Source of the DNA: Hydra vulgaris
Lineage: Eukaryota > Cnidaria > Hydrozoa > Anthoathecata > Hydridae
DNA length: 64,000 bases
Reading direction: 5' to 3'
Assembly (NCBI RefSeq): GCF_038396675.1
Contig: NC_088930.1
Span: 38,620,001 to 38,684,000, forward strand
The translations under genes were made by a program, and so were the position numbers. Shown here one piece after another: positions 53,171 to 64,000 of the stretch; the stretch's first letter is position 1, and the number at the start of each line of letters is the position of its first letter. The notes beneath the pieces are model-generated. The model searched no databases. It was not told the origin of the DNA and worked only from the letters and a program-made list of their open reading frames with translations.

Positions 53171-54599
53171 AATGGGAATCGGTTTATCATTATAAAATTT
53201 TTTTCTTTTGCACAATCAAAAAATTCACGCTAGGTATTTTAATTCAGAATTTTAATCTAGATTTTTTTTTGGACACTTGGTATCAGTAGAGTTCAGGGTG
53301 ACCCAAAAAACAAAAATTTATTTAAGGTAAGGTGCCCTATGGATTTTACTAACTAATATGAGTTTCCATGCAAAATTTTAGGTGTTCTAGATGCTTGTAA
53401 CAACTACAAGTAAAAACTTTTAAAAGAAGTTAGCAACTTTATTTTATAAACAGGTATTTTATACATGTTTATAAAATAAAATAATAACTTACACATTGTA
53501 TAAGATATTTAATAAGGTAATTTAAACATAAATAATACATTTACTTTACCGTTAAAAGTCAGTTTACTTAAAGCTAAAAAAGGTAACAACATTTAGTTAC
53601 AACCCAAGAAGGTCTGTCTAAAAATTTTAAGGTTTTTTAGTAGGTTATTTTAAGGTTTCCTGAAAGTAAGCTGCTTATTTGAAGTGATCTTCACTTATTG
53701 TATCTCAATTAAGAAATTCATTACCTATGTTCTAGAGCATAATGTCTTTCCCACAAAAGATTATAGTAATTTGGTAGAATAGCTTATAAATATAAACTCA
53801 TCAAAGCTTAAAAAAGCTTAAAAAAAGCTTTAAAAAGTTTAAAAAAGCTTAAAAAGTTCAGTTTGTATCAACCATGTGCTAACCATAATGCTTAGGCTTA
53901 TGTGTGAGAGCATCTACCTGGGACTGAATATTATTTCTCCAGTTATAAATTTCCTGACTCATGATCAAAAGATTCTAGACTCCAAAGCTAACTTTATTGT
54001 TGCCTTAAACTTTGATCCTTTATTTCTAAAAATCCTACAAAACATGAAGTATTTTTGATCTTAAGGTATACAAAGCTATAATAAAATAGTATATAAGTAT
54101 ATAAAATAGTATATAAGTATATAAAATCATTAGAGAAAGTTAGGAATATGATGCTGGTAGTGCTTTATTAAAAAGTCTTAACAGCTGTACTTGGTATCTT
54201 TCCCCAGAGTATATTATCCTGATCTTGACATGTCTACCAAAATATTTTTCATTAGAATGATACTTACATTCCTTATACCAAACAGAAAAGATTTAAGCTT
54301 AAAGGCTCCTGGTAAGATATTCATCTCAGAGGCAACTAAACTTGAAGGTTTAGTTTCAGAAAAGAGCTGACATCTGTTTATTATTACTGATACCACTTGC
54401 ATTGTCAGGAAGTGGTATCAGACAGAGAAAGATTTCCGGGAACTTGAATCTTATATAGATTTTTGTAGCTTTTTATTAGTGATTGTAAAGAAATAAAAAT
54501 TAGTCTTATCCATAAATTTGTTGAAATAACCCACATTGACGATCAATGGCAGTCTTCAAAAACATGCCATAGTCTCAACTCATGTAAGCTAAATGCAAA
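53171..54599. other. Intergenic with short AAAGCTT and TATAAGTA repeats
   Basis: Short tandem repeats of AAAAAAGCTT at 53800-53860 and ATAGTATATAAGTATATAAA at 54085-54128. No gene recognised. Confidence 0.6.
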
Positions 54600-55146
54600 A
54601 ATTTTAGTAAAAAAATTTCCCAAAAATTCTCACTTCTAAGGTGGCATTGTTTGCTGATAATACTACTATTTATTTTTGTCTTGATAAAAAGCCAACGCTC
54701 TTTGATTGCTTGGGAGAAGGGAGAATTTACGCTTCAAAAAGATTTTGCTTCTGCTACAGCATGAGGCTTTCAGCGGCTGGTGAATTTTATCTTAGATAAA
54801 ACTCAATTTTTTTCAGCTAGTCGTTATCTCAACAATCTAGATCTTCCTACATTTATGATCTGTCGTAATGTTGCTTTCTTTTCTCTTTTTTATGGATATT
54901 ATAGTAGGCGCTGCACTAAAGAGCTAGCGTCTCCTGTGCCATCTACTAAAGTTTGTTCTTGTGTTAATCCTCACTAAAGCATTATCCTTGAACTGTGACT
55001 GTTCCTAAGTCCTCCAAAAATTCTTATTCGTCTAGTTTTTTTCCTCAAACATCATCTCTATGGAATTTGTTTCCTTCATCTTGTTTTCCTAATTCTTATA
55101 ACTTACAATCTTTTAAGTTGTCTGTTAATCCTTATCTTGCTTTATA
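54600..55146 (+). pseudogene. Non-LTR retrotransposon 3' fragment
   Basis: Reading through shifts: ALFADNTTIYFCLDKKP (the catalytic YADD box, here FADN), VNFILDKTQFFSASRYL, NVAFFSLFYGYYSRRCTKEL, ASPVPSTKV, TVTVPKSSKNSYSSSFFPQT, SSLWNLFPSSCFP, NSYNLQSFKLSVNPYLAL and a stop at 55144. This is the C-terminal order of a jockey-type LINE (LASLSLFYRY..G.CS.EL, SFFP.T..LWN.LP..CF, F). Several frame changes. Confidence 0.65.
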
Positions 55147-55533
55147 AACTTCAGCTTTTCTCTATCAGTAACATCCAACTTTAAAAGTGGTTGCATGCAG
55201 TCTTGTTGGAAGTGAAGATGATTTTTAAAAAATTTTTTTAATTTTTAAATGTTTTAATCTTTTTCAATTTTTTTTAATTTTTTTTAATTTTTTTTTTTAA
55301 TTTTTAAATCTTTTAATCTTTAATTGAAAATTACAATATCAAAAAACAGTTTATTAAAACATTTCCTTCTTTATAAAGTTCAATTATTGTTTCATTTTCA
55401 TGAAAACTTATTTTTGAATTAAAACTCAGTTTCTACTTGTAGCTGTTTCCAACATATTAGAAGTCAAATATTTTTTTGGAGGACTTTTTATATTGTTTGT
55501 TATGGATAAAAAACTTTAGTATGTTCAAACTTA

Positions 55534-55846
55534 AAAAAATATATATGAAGACCTCAGTGGAAAAACCGGCGTTGTCACATTTAAAAAGTATTAAGAAAGT
55601 ATTTATTGATCATTAATAAAAGTCTTTATTTAAAGCAAATGAAACTAAGCAATTAAAAAAAATTTATATTGTAATTATTTTATTTAAAATTTATTCAAAA
55701 ACAAAACATTTTGTAATTTTTTATACAAAAATTTTTTTCCTTTGCTTTAAATAAAGACATTTATTAATGATCAACAAATACTTTCTCAATACTTTTTAAA
55801 TGTGACAACGCCGGTTTTTCCACTGAGGTCTTCATATATATTTTTT
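55534..55846. mobile_element. Palindromic MITE, about 108-bp arms
   Basis: The left arm (55534-55641) and right arm (55738-55846) are inverted copies with only about three mismatches. Both include ATGAAGACCTCAGTGGAAAA and ACCGGCGTTGTCACATTTAA. The about 95-bp centre is AT-rich. There is no coding capacity. Confidence 0.88.
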
Positions 55847-56718
55847 CACTTTTTTGGGACACCTTTGTAAGATAAAGCAGAACAGTACATAAAGGTTTGT
55901 GATCACAGAAAAATAAGTAAACTCACTACTGTAGCCTTTAAGAGTTGTGTCCAAAATCGTTTGCTAAATCTACCTGATAATGCCCTAAAAAAGGTCTTGG
56001 TTTTTAGTCAGAACAGACTTCTGAAAGTGTTCGTTATGACTTCAAGCGGTTCGATAACTTCAAATAACTTCAAACTTTTCTAAAACTGTAATAACTGATA
56101 AAGTCTGTTAAAATTTGGAATTTCGTTCCAACTTGAAACAAATTTTATCAATCGAAACTGTTGAAGTCAATTATCGTTTATAATAACAGACATGTACATT
56201 TCAAAATTTAATTAGAGGCATTTATGTTTTTTTAAAAGCTTGCATATATTTTACATAAGTCTTTTGTTTCAATTTTATTTTATATTAAAATTAATCTTAA
56301 TTTCGTAACTCATATATATATATATATAAATATAATAAACTCAAATATCAAGTCTTAATTGGGTTTTATGTGTCCTAAATAATAGTTAAACAGTTATTGA
56401 AAATAAAAATAATTTTTAAGATTAAAATAATTTTATAAAGACTTACACAAGACATTGCTATGGTTTTTATAACATTACAGAGTGAAATCAATTCAAAATA
56501 TTTGTCAAAAAAGTTATTTTTACGTTTTGTTCAATAACGCAGGAACCATTTTTATTTTAACTTCCCTCCCAAAGGCCATGTCACTACAACAATCACGTCG
56601 CTACAGTCGAGAAGGCTGCTTTAGTTGTGGTTACAACCCTCTCTCAACTCTATAACTCCAAAACACCAACTTTGACAAGCAAGGCCGCTTTTCGGAGAAA
56701 TAAGTTGAGCGCGGTACT
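55847..56718. other. Intergenic, no gene recognised
   Basis: AT-rich. 56565-56715 is more GC-rich and partly open in one frame (GCFSCGYNPLSTL), but it is not recognisable and may be another repeat. Confidence 0.45.
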
Positions 56719-59438
56719 CACGGTTTGAAAATTTTGTGGTGAATCATCAACGAAAACACCCGTAAAAGTCCTTTGGAGGGTTAAAGGTTGATAATATCAA
56801 CCCTTGGAATACTATTGCAAGTGGTTTTAAAATCAACCATTACCGTCCGAGAAGAAAATTTCAGTTTTAATATTTTCATAGTAAAAATGCACATATTATG
56901 AATTTTTTTCAAAAGGTTTTATGAAGTAAAAACATTTTTATAAGCTTATATTGATATTTTATTGTAAATATAGAATAAATAATAACAAACATTCTTATAA
57001 ATTCCAACTCTAACAAAAAAATTGCGTTTTCTTCTACAAAACTAGAACCCACCACATCTCTAAGGTTGAACATCAGTTTTGTGTTGATTTCTTGTTAATC
57101 CACAACATTTTTTTAAGTTCGTCATTTTTGTTCTAATATTCAAACTAAAATTAATAAAATTTTGTTAGGAACTAAACAAATACATTTAAAATGCTCAATT
57201 CTGCTAAAACTTATGCTGAGCGTCGAAACACAGTTTGCATTTTCTGCATGTCAAAATGATCGAAGCATAACACCTTCCTTGCTAAGCAGATTGGCAAAAC
57301 ACTCTCCAAAACCATTAGACGTTAATGATGATCATCTTCCGAATGGAATGTGCACACATTGTCGTTTCATTCACAAAAAATTGATGAAGGAAAAACATCT
57401 CAGCCATTTCCCAAATTGTATGATTTCAGTTCAATTGCTGTGAAGCCATCAACAAGTAATTCTCCTGCATGTGGCTGTATTATTTGCCAAATTGGTATAT
57501 CAAAGGGCAAAAATTCATCTCCTTTGTCCAGCAGTACTACTCAAAAGAAATCATCTCAAGTTGAAAAAAGGTGCACAAAATGCCTCACTGTGATTGGACC
57601 GAATTTATCCCATAAGTGCAGCTTTGGAACTAGAAGTACAAACCTAATTTCACTCGCAAAAACAGGCGCAAAAAGTGCAGAAATTCTTGCATCTTCTGTT
57701 TTTGGAACCCATGATGCATCTCCAAATACCACAGTGCGACAGAACAAATCAAGTGGAGGACCTAAATTACCACTGAAACTCGGTAAGTATTTTTTCACTG
57801 CTTTATGCCCAACATATTGCTTTTCATTAGGTATATTTTATTCTATTAATCCGTTTTAAATTTCAGAATAATCTCCTCCAACACAACTGTTTAAGGATCC
57901 TCTTCCAACTGAAATCCTTGTGACAGTTCAACTTAACACTGGTTTGTCCAACAGCCAGATGAGACAATTTGCTTCAACTCTTAACTCTGCAGGCCAACAA
58001 AAATTGTTGAGCCATATTTTGCTAGGAAATTTGCAGAACAAGGAAAGTTGCTCAAAGATCAGAACCAACCAGTCCCGTCCTGAAGACTCTTAAGCTTTGT
58101 AGTTCTTCCTTCAAAGATTCTGGAGTAAAGAAACAACTGATTATAGCGATCTCTGAAGGAATGCTATAAAAATAAGAGAAAATGTTGTAACTCACTAATA
58201 TTGGTGCTTTTTCCTTTGTCTTGTCTTGTGACATAAAAGTTGCTAATATTCTTTGTGGACTTCAGTCTCATGCTAGCAAACATCCTTTCTGTTAGTGTGA
58301 TGCAGATTCTTCAAACCTTGGAATATGTAGTGCACTGAGAACTTTTGGAAGCATCAGAAAGGCTCACCAAGCTTTTGTTGCTGAAGGAAGTAATGTAAAG
58401 GGTGCTAAATGCTTCGGAAATGTCATCAACGTCCCCTTGCTCAATATTTCAGATAAAACACTCAATCTAAAAGCAATACCACCAATTGAACTTCAACTAT
58501 TGATAGGTGTGGTCAACCACCTTTTCAAGAGTCTAAGCAAAGTTTGGACAGAGGTCAAAGAATGGCCAGAGGTTTTAAACATTCCCCTCCAACCCTTTTG
58601 TAGAGGACATTTTCATGGAGATTATTGTCAAAGGCTGTTGAAAAATATTGATATTCTTCAGCAAAAAGCAACAGCTGTAAGTGCAGTATTTCCCTATGAA
58701 GCATTCAGGCAATTTGATAAGTTAGTTACTGCATGTTTTGGAACCCATCTTAATGAAAACTTTCAAGAATGCATTTCAAATTTCAAAACTGCATACCTTT
58801 CTCTTCCAGTCTCAATCACTCCAAAAGTCCTCTCTGTGTTCTTTCATGTAGCCCAGTTTACCTCTCTGAGTCATCAAAGTCTTGGAATATACAGTGAACA
58901 AGCCACTGAAGCTCTTCATGCAAACTTCAAGCCTAATTGGCAATAATTCAAGAGACATGCACTTCACCCAGAACATGAGCTGCAATTACTTAACTGTGTT
59001 GTAGACTACAACAGCAAACATGTATAGAAGTCAAAATCAAAACATATAAGAGTGGAAAACGTGATTTTATTAGAATCAGATGTTTTAGCTATAATATTAA
59101 TTCCATTATGATATTAAGAGAATCAAATTGTGAAATTATACAGAAATTTGCTATGTTGTTTGTTTTGCTTTCTTGATTTTCAGTTGTTTTGTTTGAAAAT
59201 ACACATTTTTGAAAAAAACAACTCAGAATTGGATGAATTAATTGCTTTTTAGTACTAAAAGATAGTTTTGAAACTTAGTCAGTATTGAGAAAAACAAAAA
59301 TGCTAGTTTCTCTCACGGACGGTAATTGTTGGTTTTAAAATCACTTGTTATGATAACCTATGGGCATGTACTACCATCCCTCCAAAGGGTTTTTTGGATG
59401 TTTTTGTTGATGGCTCACCCCAAAATTTTCAAACCGTG
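56719..59438 (+). mobile_element. DNA transposon with about 130-bp inverted repeats, CACGG termini and TACT target duplication
   Basis: The left end (CACGGTTTGAAAATTTTGTG...) and right end (...CAAAATTTTCAAACCGTG) are inverted copies over about 130 bp, including CCTTTGGAGGG and TTTTAAAATCA and ending at AATTACCGTCCG-type sequence. TACT flanks both ends (56715-56718 and 59439-59442). CAC-starting termini with a short target duplication fit the CACTA/Chapaev (CMC) group; that assignment is inference. Inside is one large decayed gene (57162-59025) of an uncharacterised family. Confidence 0.75.
57162..59025 (+). pseudogene. Putative transposase of the CACGG element (uncharacterised invertebrate family), with one intron
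   Basis: N-terminal cysteine-rich part, read across a frame change near 57240 and another near 57410: RRNTVCIFCMSK, DVNDDHLPNGMCTHCRF, CGCIICQIGISK, EKRCTKCLTVIGPNLSHKC. The intron 57782-57866 has GTAAGT and TTTCAG ends. Then PTEILVTVQLNTGLSNSQMR, SFKDSGVKKQLIIAISEGM, LSCDIKVANILCGLQSHASK, CDADSSNLGICSALRTFGSI, and an intact 169-codon block (58437-58946) with PPIELQLLIGVVNHLFKSLS, WPEVLNIPLQPFCRGHFHGD, QRLLKNIDILQQKA and GIYSEQATEALHANF. The tail after a stop reads LLNCVVDYNSKHV. I recognise the family (LPNG.C..C, CKKCL..IG, PPELHLLLGVVNHLF, SEQATES.H) from uncharacterised cnidarian and insect proteins. Lesions include stops at 58168-58190 and TGG to TAG after PFC. Confidence 0.65.
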
Positions 59439-59463
59439 TACTATAATATACATATATATAATA

Positions 59464-60364
59464 GGGAAGACCGGGGCTAGTTGGCAGCAGGGGTAAGTTG
59501 ACGAACTGCGTTTATTTTCAGAGTCTTTCATCAGTGACAAAAATTACACAGAACCTTCCTAATTGACCATTTCATCATTCACTATAGTATTGTTAGGATT
59601 CGCCCATGCGCATGGGAGATTTATGTGTTTTTTGGACAAAAACGTAACTTTTGAAACATCGCTTCCTTTTTACTTTACAAAGAAAATAGTGAGCCTTATG
59701 AAAAAAAAATTATTGCAAAACTTCCAGTCACAATTGATTTACTATTTCTAGTCAGACTTTTTTTCAAAGTTGCCGTTTTTCAAGATCAATAGACTGTTTA
59801 TTGAAAAAAGGCTTTTTGGGTAAGTTGCCAAACTTTTCACGGGGTAAGTTGGCTCATAGCATTTACTATGAAATAAAATATACGCTTCTATAAGACTAAT
59901 TTTTTTATTTAATTTTTAACAATATTAGAAAAATTTATTTTTTCAAAAAAATTAAAAAAAATTTTTTTTTTTCAGGCTTTCTTTCATTGCTTACTGTTTT
60001 GGCTGTTATACGTACTAATATTTGGTACCAGCTAAAAGTAATATTAAATTTTTTGGCTCAAAATTGTTGCCAAAATTAATAGTAAAAAAATTTCTATTAA
60101 CTTAGCACTTTATAGTACATTAATAATCATTTTTTAGTTTTCGCCAGCTTACCCCGTGGTGGGGAAAATTGGAGCAATTTTTAATTTTTTATTTTAGAGG
60201 ACTCAGAAAGGCCCCAAGAATTTTTTTTGTAAATAAATGTAACTTGTATAAGTTACCCAAATTCATACTCTTTGAGACTAAACTTTAATATTTTCAAAAA
60301 AATGTGCTGTTAGGGCTACAGAGCTCATAGAGTAAAAACCGAGCCAACTAGCCCCGGTTTTCCC
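59464..60364. mobile_element. Non-autonomous TA-flanked element with 22-bp inverted repeats
   Basis: The left end GGGAAGACCGGGGCTAGTTG and right-end complement GGGAAAACCGGGGCTAGTTG have one mismatch over 22 bp, with TA on both flanks. The GGGGTAAGTTGGC-like core recurs inside (59492, 59819, 59840 and inverted at 60148). Probably a Tc1/mariner or pogo-type derivative. A short chance frame at 59563 is not a gene. Confidence 0.8.
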
Positions 60365-60559
60365 TAATAAAAATGTTAATTAAATACTAAAGCTTAAACA
60401 TTAAAGGCATTTAGTAAATATATATTTAAAACATTGGTTTTCTTTAAAAAGTTGTTTCGTGTGAAAAAAACGATATTTTAAACTTATTGCGTGCTGCATG
60501 TTTCTGTGCTTGCGAGCTTGCGAGTGTGCGTGCTTGCGAGCGAGTGTTTCTGATGAACG

Positions 60560-61075
60560 TAAAGAGATTTTAGTTTTGTTCTATGAGTGCTTCCCATATA
60601 ATGTTTGTGTAGTTTATAAGACAATGTATAAATGAATAACATAATTGTGTTACCTGGTGTTTACTGAATATATTTCTTGTTTTATAGAGAATTCCAATGC
60701 ATTTCGCAAGTTTTGAGATCTTTTTTTGAATTTTCCCGCAATTATATAAAAACCACCTTTGGGAAGTTAAGATCACCGACAATCAAGCAGTTATCTCCTA
60801 TCGCTCTTTATCTGATATCTATCTTATCTTCTGATCAGCTTCTTTTTTTTTATCTATCTTATCTTAGCAGTTATCTTAGGTCCTCTTGATTAATTTATAA
60901 ACTAATTTAAAGGAATCGGCGACATATTTTTTTAAATTAGCATCATTCGAGAAGATTTGTTAAGTAATGTAGATAGCTACACCGCCACCTCGACATTTGT
61001 TATTTCGAAGACAAAAAAAACAGGATAATCAAATGTTTTAGATATTGCAACTAAATCGGCCATTTATTATTAATG
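60560..61075 (-). pseudogene. Internally deleted CR1-type LINE fragment
   Basis: Minus-strand order: NNKCRGGGVAIYI (endonuclease, near 60985), DNCLIVGDLNFPKV (the endonuclease GDxN motif, near 60765), then at once GKIQKKISKLAKCIGILYKT and QLCYSFIHCLINYTNIIWEA (reverse transcriptase C-terminal region). The entire polymerase core is missing. Same type of internal deletion as at 24840-25860. Confidence 0.65.
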
Positions 61076-61083
61076 AATATTGC

Positions 61084-61514
61084 CAGGCCCGTCTTTACCC
61101 ATGTCTAGCATAGGCAGCTGCAAAGGCATTTGGAGAGACCAGTCAACAAGGATTCAAATTTTTTTTAAATTAGTTTAAAAAACAATTTTTAAATGAGCTG
61201 TGAAATTTTTTTATGGATGTTAGAGAAAATTAGTCTGCTGCATTGTTTACACTAAGGATGACAGAATTTTTGTTATAAGCGTCTTACTTTTATTATTAAA
61301 TAATGTTATATTGAGTCTTAAAAAGTTTGATTAATATTAGTTTTTTATCAGCATGAAAATAACTCTAAGATTAAAATTATTATTTGTGACATTTGAAATG
61401 CAAAAGTAAAAATCAGGCAGCATAATACAAAAGAAAAAAAAATTTAAAAGACGTTTAAAATATGTTTGGAAAGAAAATTTTTAAAATGAATGCCCGCTGG
61501 AAAAGACGGGCCTG
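61084..61514. mobile_element. Non-autonomous hAT element, 431 bp
   Basis: The left end CAGGCCCGTCTT and the right end AAGACGGGCCTG are perfect inverted repeats of hAT type. The flanks AATATTGC and GATACTGC match at 6 of 8 positions, consistent with an 8-bp target duplication. No coding sequence. Confidence 0.82.
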
Positions 61515-61523
61515 GATACTGCT

Positions 61524-61603
61524 TTAGTATAGTAACGATTAGCGCTTTAGCTTTTTTTTTATTTACATAAAAAAAGCTAATGCGCTAATTGTTACTATAC
61601 TAA
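61524..61603. repeat. Hairpin with 35-bp arms
   Basis: TTAGTATAGTAACGATTAGC then GCTTTAGCTTTTTTT and its inverted copy, two mismatches, 10-base loop. It lies just beyond the hAT MITE. Confidence 0.88.
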
Positions 61604-62283
61604 TAGTTTTATTCTTCTATTTTAATTTCGTTAATAAAGTATAAAAGAAGTGTAGTATTATTTATATAGTGGTTTGTATATTTTTGAGTTTGACAACTCT
61701 ACTGCTTCGTATACCATATCTGAAGGGTGATGTTTTGAAACTGATAATTTTATTTAATTCATTACGTTAAATTCACAGCAGATAGTTTAAATATCTTTCA
61801 GTCTTAATGAAACCCGAGCTTATAAAACATTTTTTTAATTATCTAAGTTTTTCAATTTTTTTTTTTGCTCCCGTTTCTGATAGAAATGGTTTTCTTTCAG
61901 TCGTGGATTCAGGGTTCAAAGCGAGCTCCGGGCATTTTTCGCGCCATCGGTAAAGAAAGAGACATGAACTTCTTAGTTGAATTCTCTTCCGTGGTGCTCT
62001 GTGACAAGATCGTTAGGTCTTCTTGGGCCACCAAAACAAAACAAAAAAATTTTTAAAAAATTAAAAAATACATATAAAAGAAACAAAAACTTAAACATCA
62101 CAAATGATTTTTCTTTAATATCCGTGATTTTATAATATTTTATTTAATTAATACAATAATTATTTATAAATAATTATTGACTTTTGTGAATACTTTTGAC
62201 AAAAATCAATAATTAATTATAACTAGTTTTTTATTTTCATTTGTTAGTTTTCTACTTGTACTAAAGTACATAAAGAATACATT

Positions 62284-62286
<3 letters not shown>
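61604..62286. other. Intergenic, no gene recognised
   Basis: AT-rich. The 63-codon frame at 61865-62056 includes a less AT-rich stretch (SRGFR, 61905-62000) but is not recognisable. Confidence 0.45.
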
Positions 62287-62365
<79 letters not shown>

Positions 62366-62372
62366 GTGTATA

Positions 62373-62432
<60 letters not shown>
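62287..62432. repeat. (TA)n microsatellite with TATG/TGTA interruptions
   Basis: Dinucleotide TA tract of about 145 bp. Confidence 0.95.
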
Positions 62433-62439
<7 letters not shown>

Positions 62440-62475
62440 AATATATTAAAATATTATAGATATATTAATATATAT

Positions 62476-63452
62476 TAGGGTAGATTTTTTAGGGAGAAGC
62501 GAAAATTGGAATATTTTCAAAAATAATTAAGCTGGATCCAAATTTTTTGCAAATAAACAATTTTTAAGGATCCCTACCCATGATCCATTTTGATATTTTG
62601 GGAAATTTTCTTTTTTAAAACACAGAGGTTTTAAAAAAGTAGCAAAAGTACTCATATTACCCAGACCACTTAATATGAGCATTTTAAATTAGCTCAAAAA
62701 AATAACTAAGTAAAATTAATTAAGTAAAAAAATTCCAACTTGACAATTAGAACTATAATGATCCATTATTTACAAAACTTATCATTAAAAGATCAAATTT
62801 TAAGCCACTTTTGTTGAAAGAATACTGCTATGTTTTCCACAAACAAAAAAAATTAATTCGTTATTTTTTTAATTTTATTAACTCAAACCTTTAAACGATA
62901 AAAATTCAAATTTTTGAACTTAAGTTACAGAAAAACATTTAGTATTGTTAAAATATTAAATTTTTTTACTATGTGTTGTTTTTATTTAAAAAAGCAATTA
63001 AAACCACTGCTATTTTAGGACTTTAAACTAGGTAATTTCAATGAAAAACACTGGGTAATTTGAGCATGCTCATATTACACAAAAATGCCATCTTTAAATA
63101 AAGTAAAAATTAAATGTTTCTATGTATTGTTTTTCAAACAAAAATGGATTGGTTTTTTGACTAACATATTTTTCTTTATGAAAAAATTAATTTCATTATT
63201 TTAGCACCAAAATTTCGCGCCAGAGATTTATTCATGCGTAATGATATTATTTTAACAACGCCAAAAAATTGACAGCGTTTTAGTTAAATGATAGCCGCTA
63301 AATACTCCATATAAATTTACACTAGTTGTACTGATTCCTGTTATTACCACATAAAGTTGATTCAAAAAATACAAAGCAACTTGAATTTCACTGCTTACAT
63401 ATAAGAAATCATTAAATATGTTCATGTTACCAAGGTGCTTCCATTACCCTAA
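62476..63452. mobile_element. Possible TA-flanked non-autonomous element with reiterated GGGTAATATGAGC motif
   Basis: The left GGGTAGATTTTTTAGGGAG and right CTTCCATTACCC segments are both bordered by TA. GGTAATATGAGC-like motifs recur at 62651, 62672, 63053-63078 and 63421. The terminal match is short, so this is a weak call made by analogy with the elements at 49314 and 59464. Confidence 0.35.
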
Positions 63453-64000
63453 TCTCCCTTAGATTGTACAAAAGTGCGAAAGAAAAAGAAAAATAACAAA
63501 AAAAAAAACAAAAAAAAAAACAAACGAAAACCTGAAAAATTAATCGAACAATTAATTAATGTAAAAGTAACAGAAAAAAAAATCTGGTGCAGCCCAACTA
63601 TCAGATTCTAAAAACTAAGAAATTAGAAAAAATCAGATAAACGTAACTTTTATAATCAGTAAAATAAAACCTGCGTGAAAAGAAAAGTTAACAAAAAGAT
63701 CTAAGAAAAAGCCTATAAAAATAAACGGGTGTCCCAAAATTAACGCAAAGAAAAGGTTGTCTGTATTTAAATAAACCTTGTATTAACGAATTAAAGCACA
63801 AATAAAGTCATAGATTAGGTATATATTTCATTATAATAATTTTATATTAATATTTTAAATAGTATATATTGATATTTATATATGTATATATGTACATTTA
63901 TATATGTATATATGTATGTAAAACAAAAAAAAACTGTATTAGTAAAAATTACTTTAAGGACGTCGAATCGAGGTAGTATAATTGTAAAAAGAAGAAAAGT
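63453..64000. other. Intergenic, no gene recognised
   Basis: A-rich and TA-rich sequence; TATATGTATATATGTA repeats near 63880-63920. Confidence 0.5.

Overview
The window looks like a cnidarian genome, most likely Hydra. It is extremely AT-rich, with long (TA)n microsatellites, small introns with GTAAGT/GTAAAT donors, and almost wall-to-wall decayed transposons of types common in Hydra (hAT, Tc1/mariner, pogo-like, P-like, Kolobok/Mutator-like, CR1/L2-type LINEs). This identification is inference from composition and families; no search was run. I saw no rRNA gene, intact tRNA gene, CRISPR array or bacterial-type operon.

The only convincing intact host gene is on the minus strand at 955-2959. 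It is a five-exon gene for a secreted protein with a signal peptide and four SUEL/rhamnose-binding (Gal_Lectin) domains, one domain per exon, with every intron in phase 1. A second copy, with its promoter and flanks, lies at 45779-47463 on the same strand. It is a pseudogene with five separate lesions. The two loci are arms of one segmental duplication (about 610-3840 and 45440-51670). The second arm was later split by a 3.4-kb inverted-repeat mobile element.

Region by region: 4.6-7.6 kb is a CCCAGC-ended element holding two tandem GC-rich repeats. 8.6-9.7 kb is a decayed transposon protein. 11.3-15.9 kb is a hAT element with a LINE inserted in it. 16.6-17.1 kb is a LINE tail. 18.1-20.9 kb is an apparently intact Kolobok/Mutator-like transposon with a 614-aa transposase. 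22.3-22.6 kb is a MITE. 24.8-25.9 kb is an internally deleted LINE. 26.2-30.1 kb is a second, minus-strand hAT composite. 31.5-34.6 kb is a LINE with ORF1 and ORF2 remnants. 35.4-37.4 kb is a Tc1-like element with IR/DR ends. 38.7-41.0 kb is a P-like element that also carries a convergent C2H2 zinc-finger gene. 42.4-43.7 kb is a mariner inside an older MITE. 48.0-51.4 kb is the inverted-repeat element with a nested pogo-like element. 52.6-53.2 kb and 56.7-59.4 kb hold two copies of an unclassified transposon protein family; the second lies between about 130-bp inverted repeats that begin CACGG and are flanked by TACT. 54.6-55.1 and 60.6-61.1 kb are LINE fragments. 59.5-60.4 and 61.1-61.5 kb are non-autonomous DNA transposons.

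The most interesting items are the modular lectin gene and its decayed twin, the P-like element with an apparent passenger gene, and the CACGG/TACT element, which would give a mobile-element context to an otherwise unexplained protein family.
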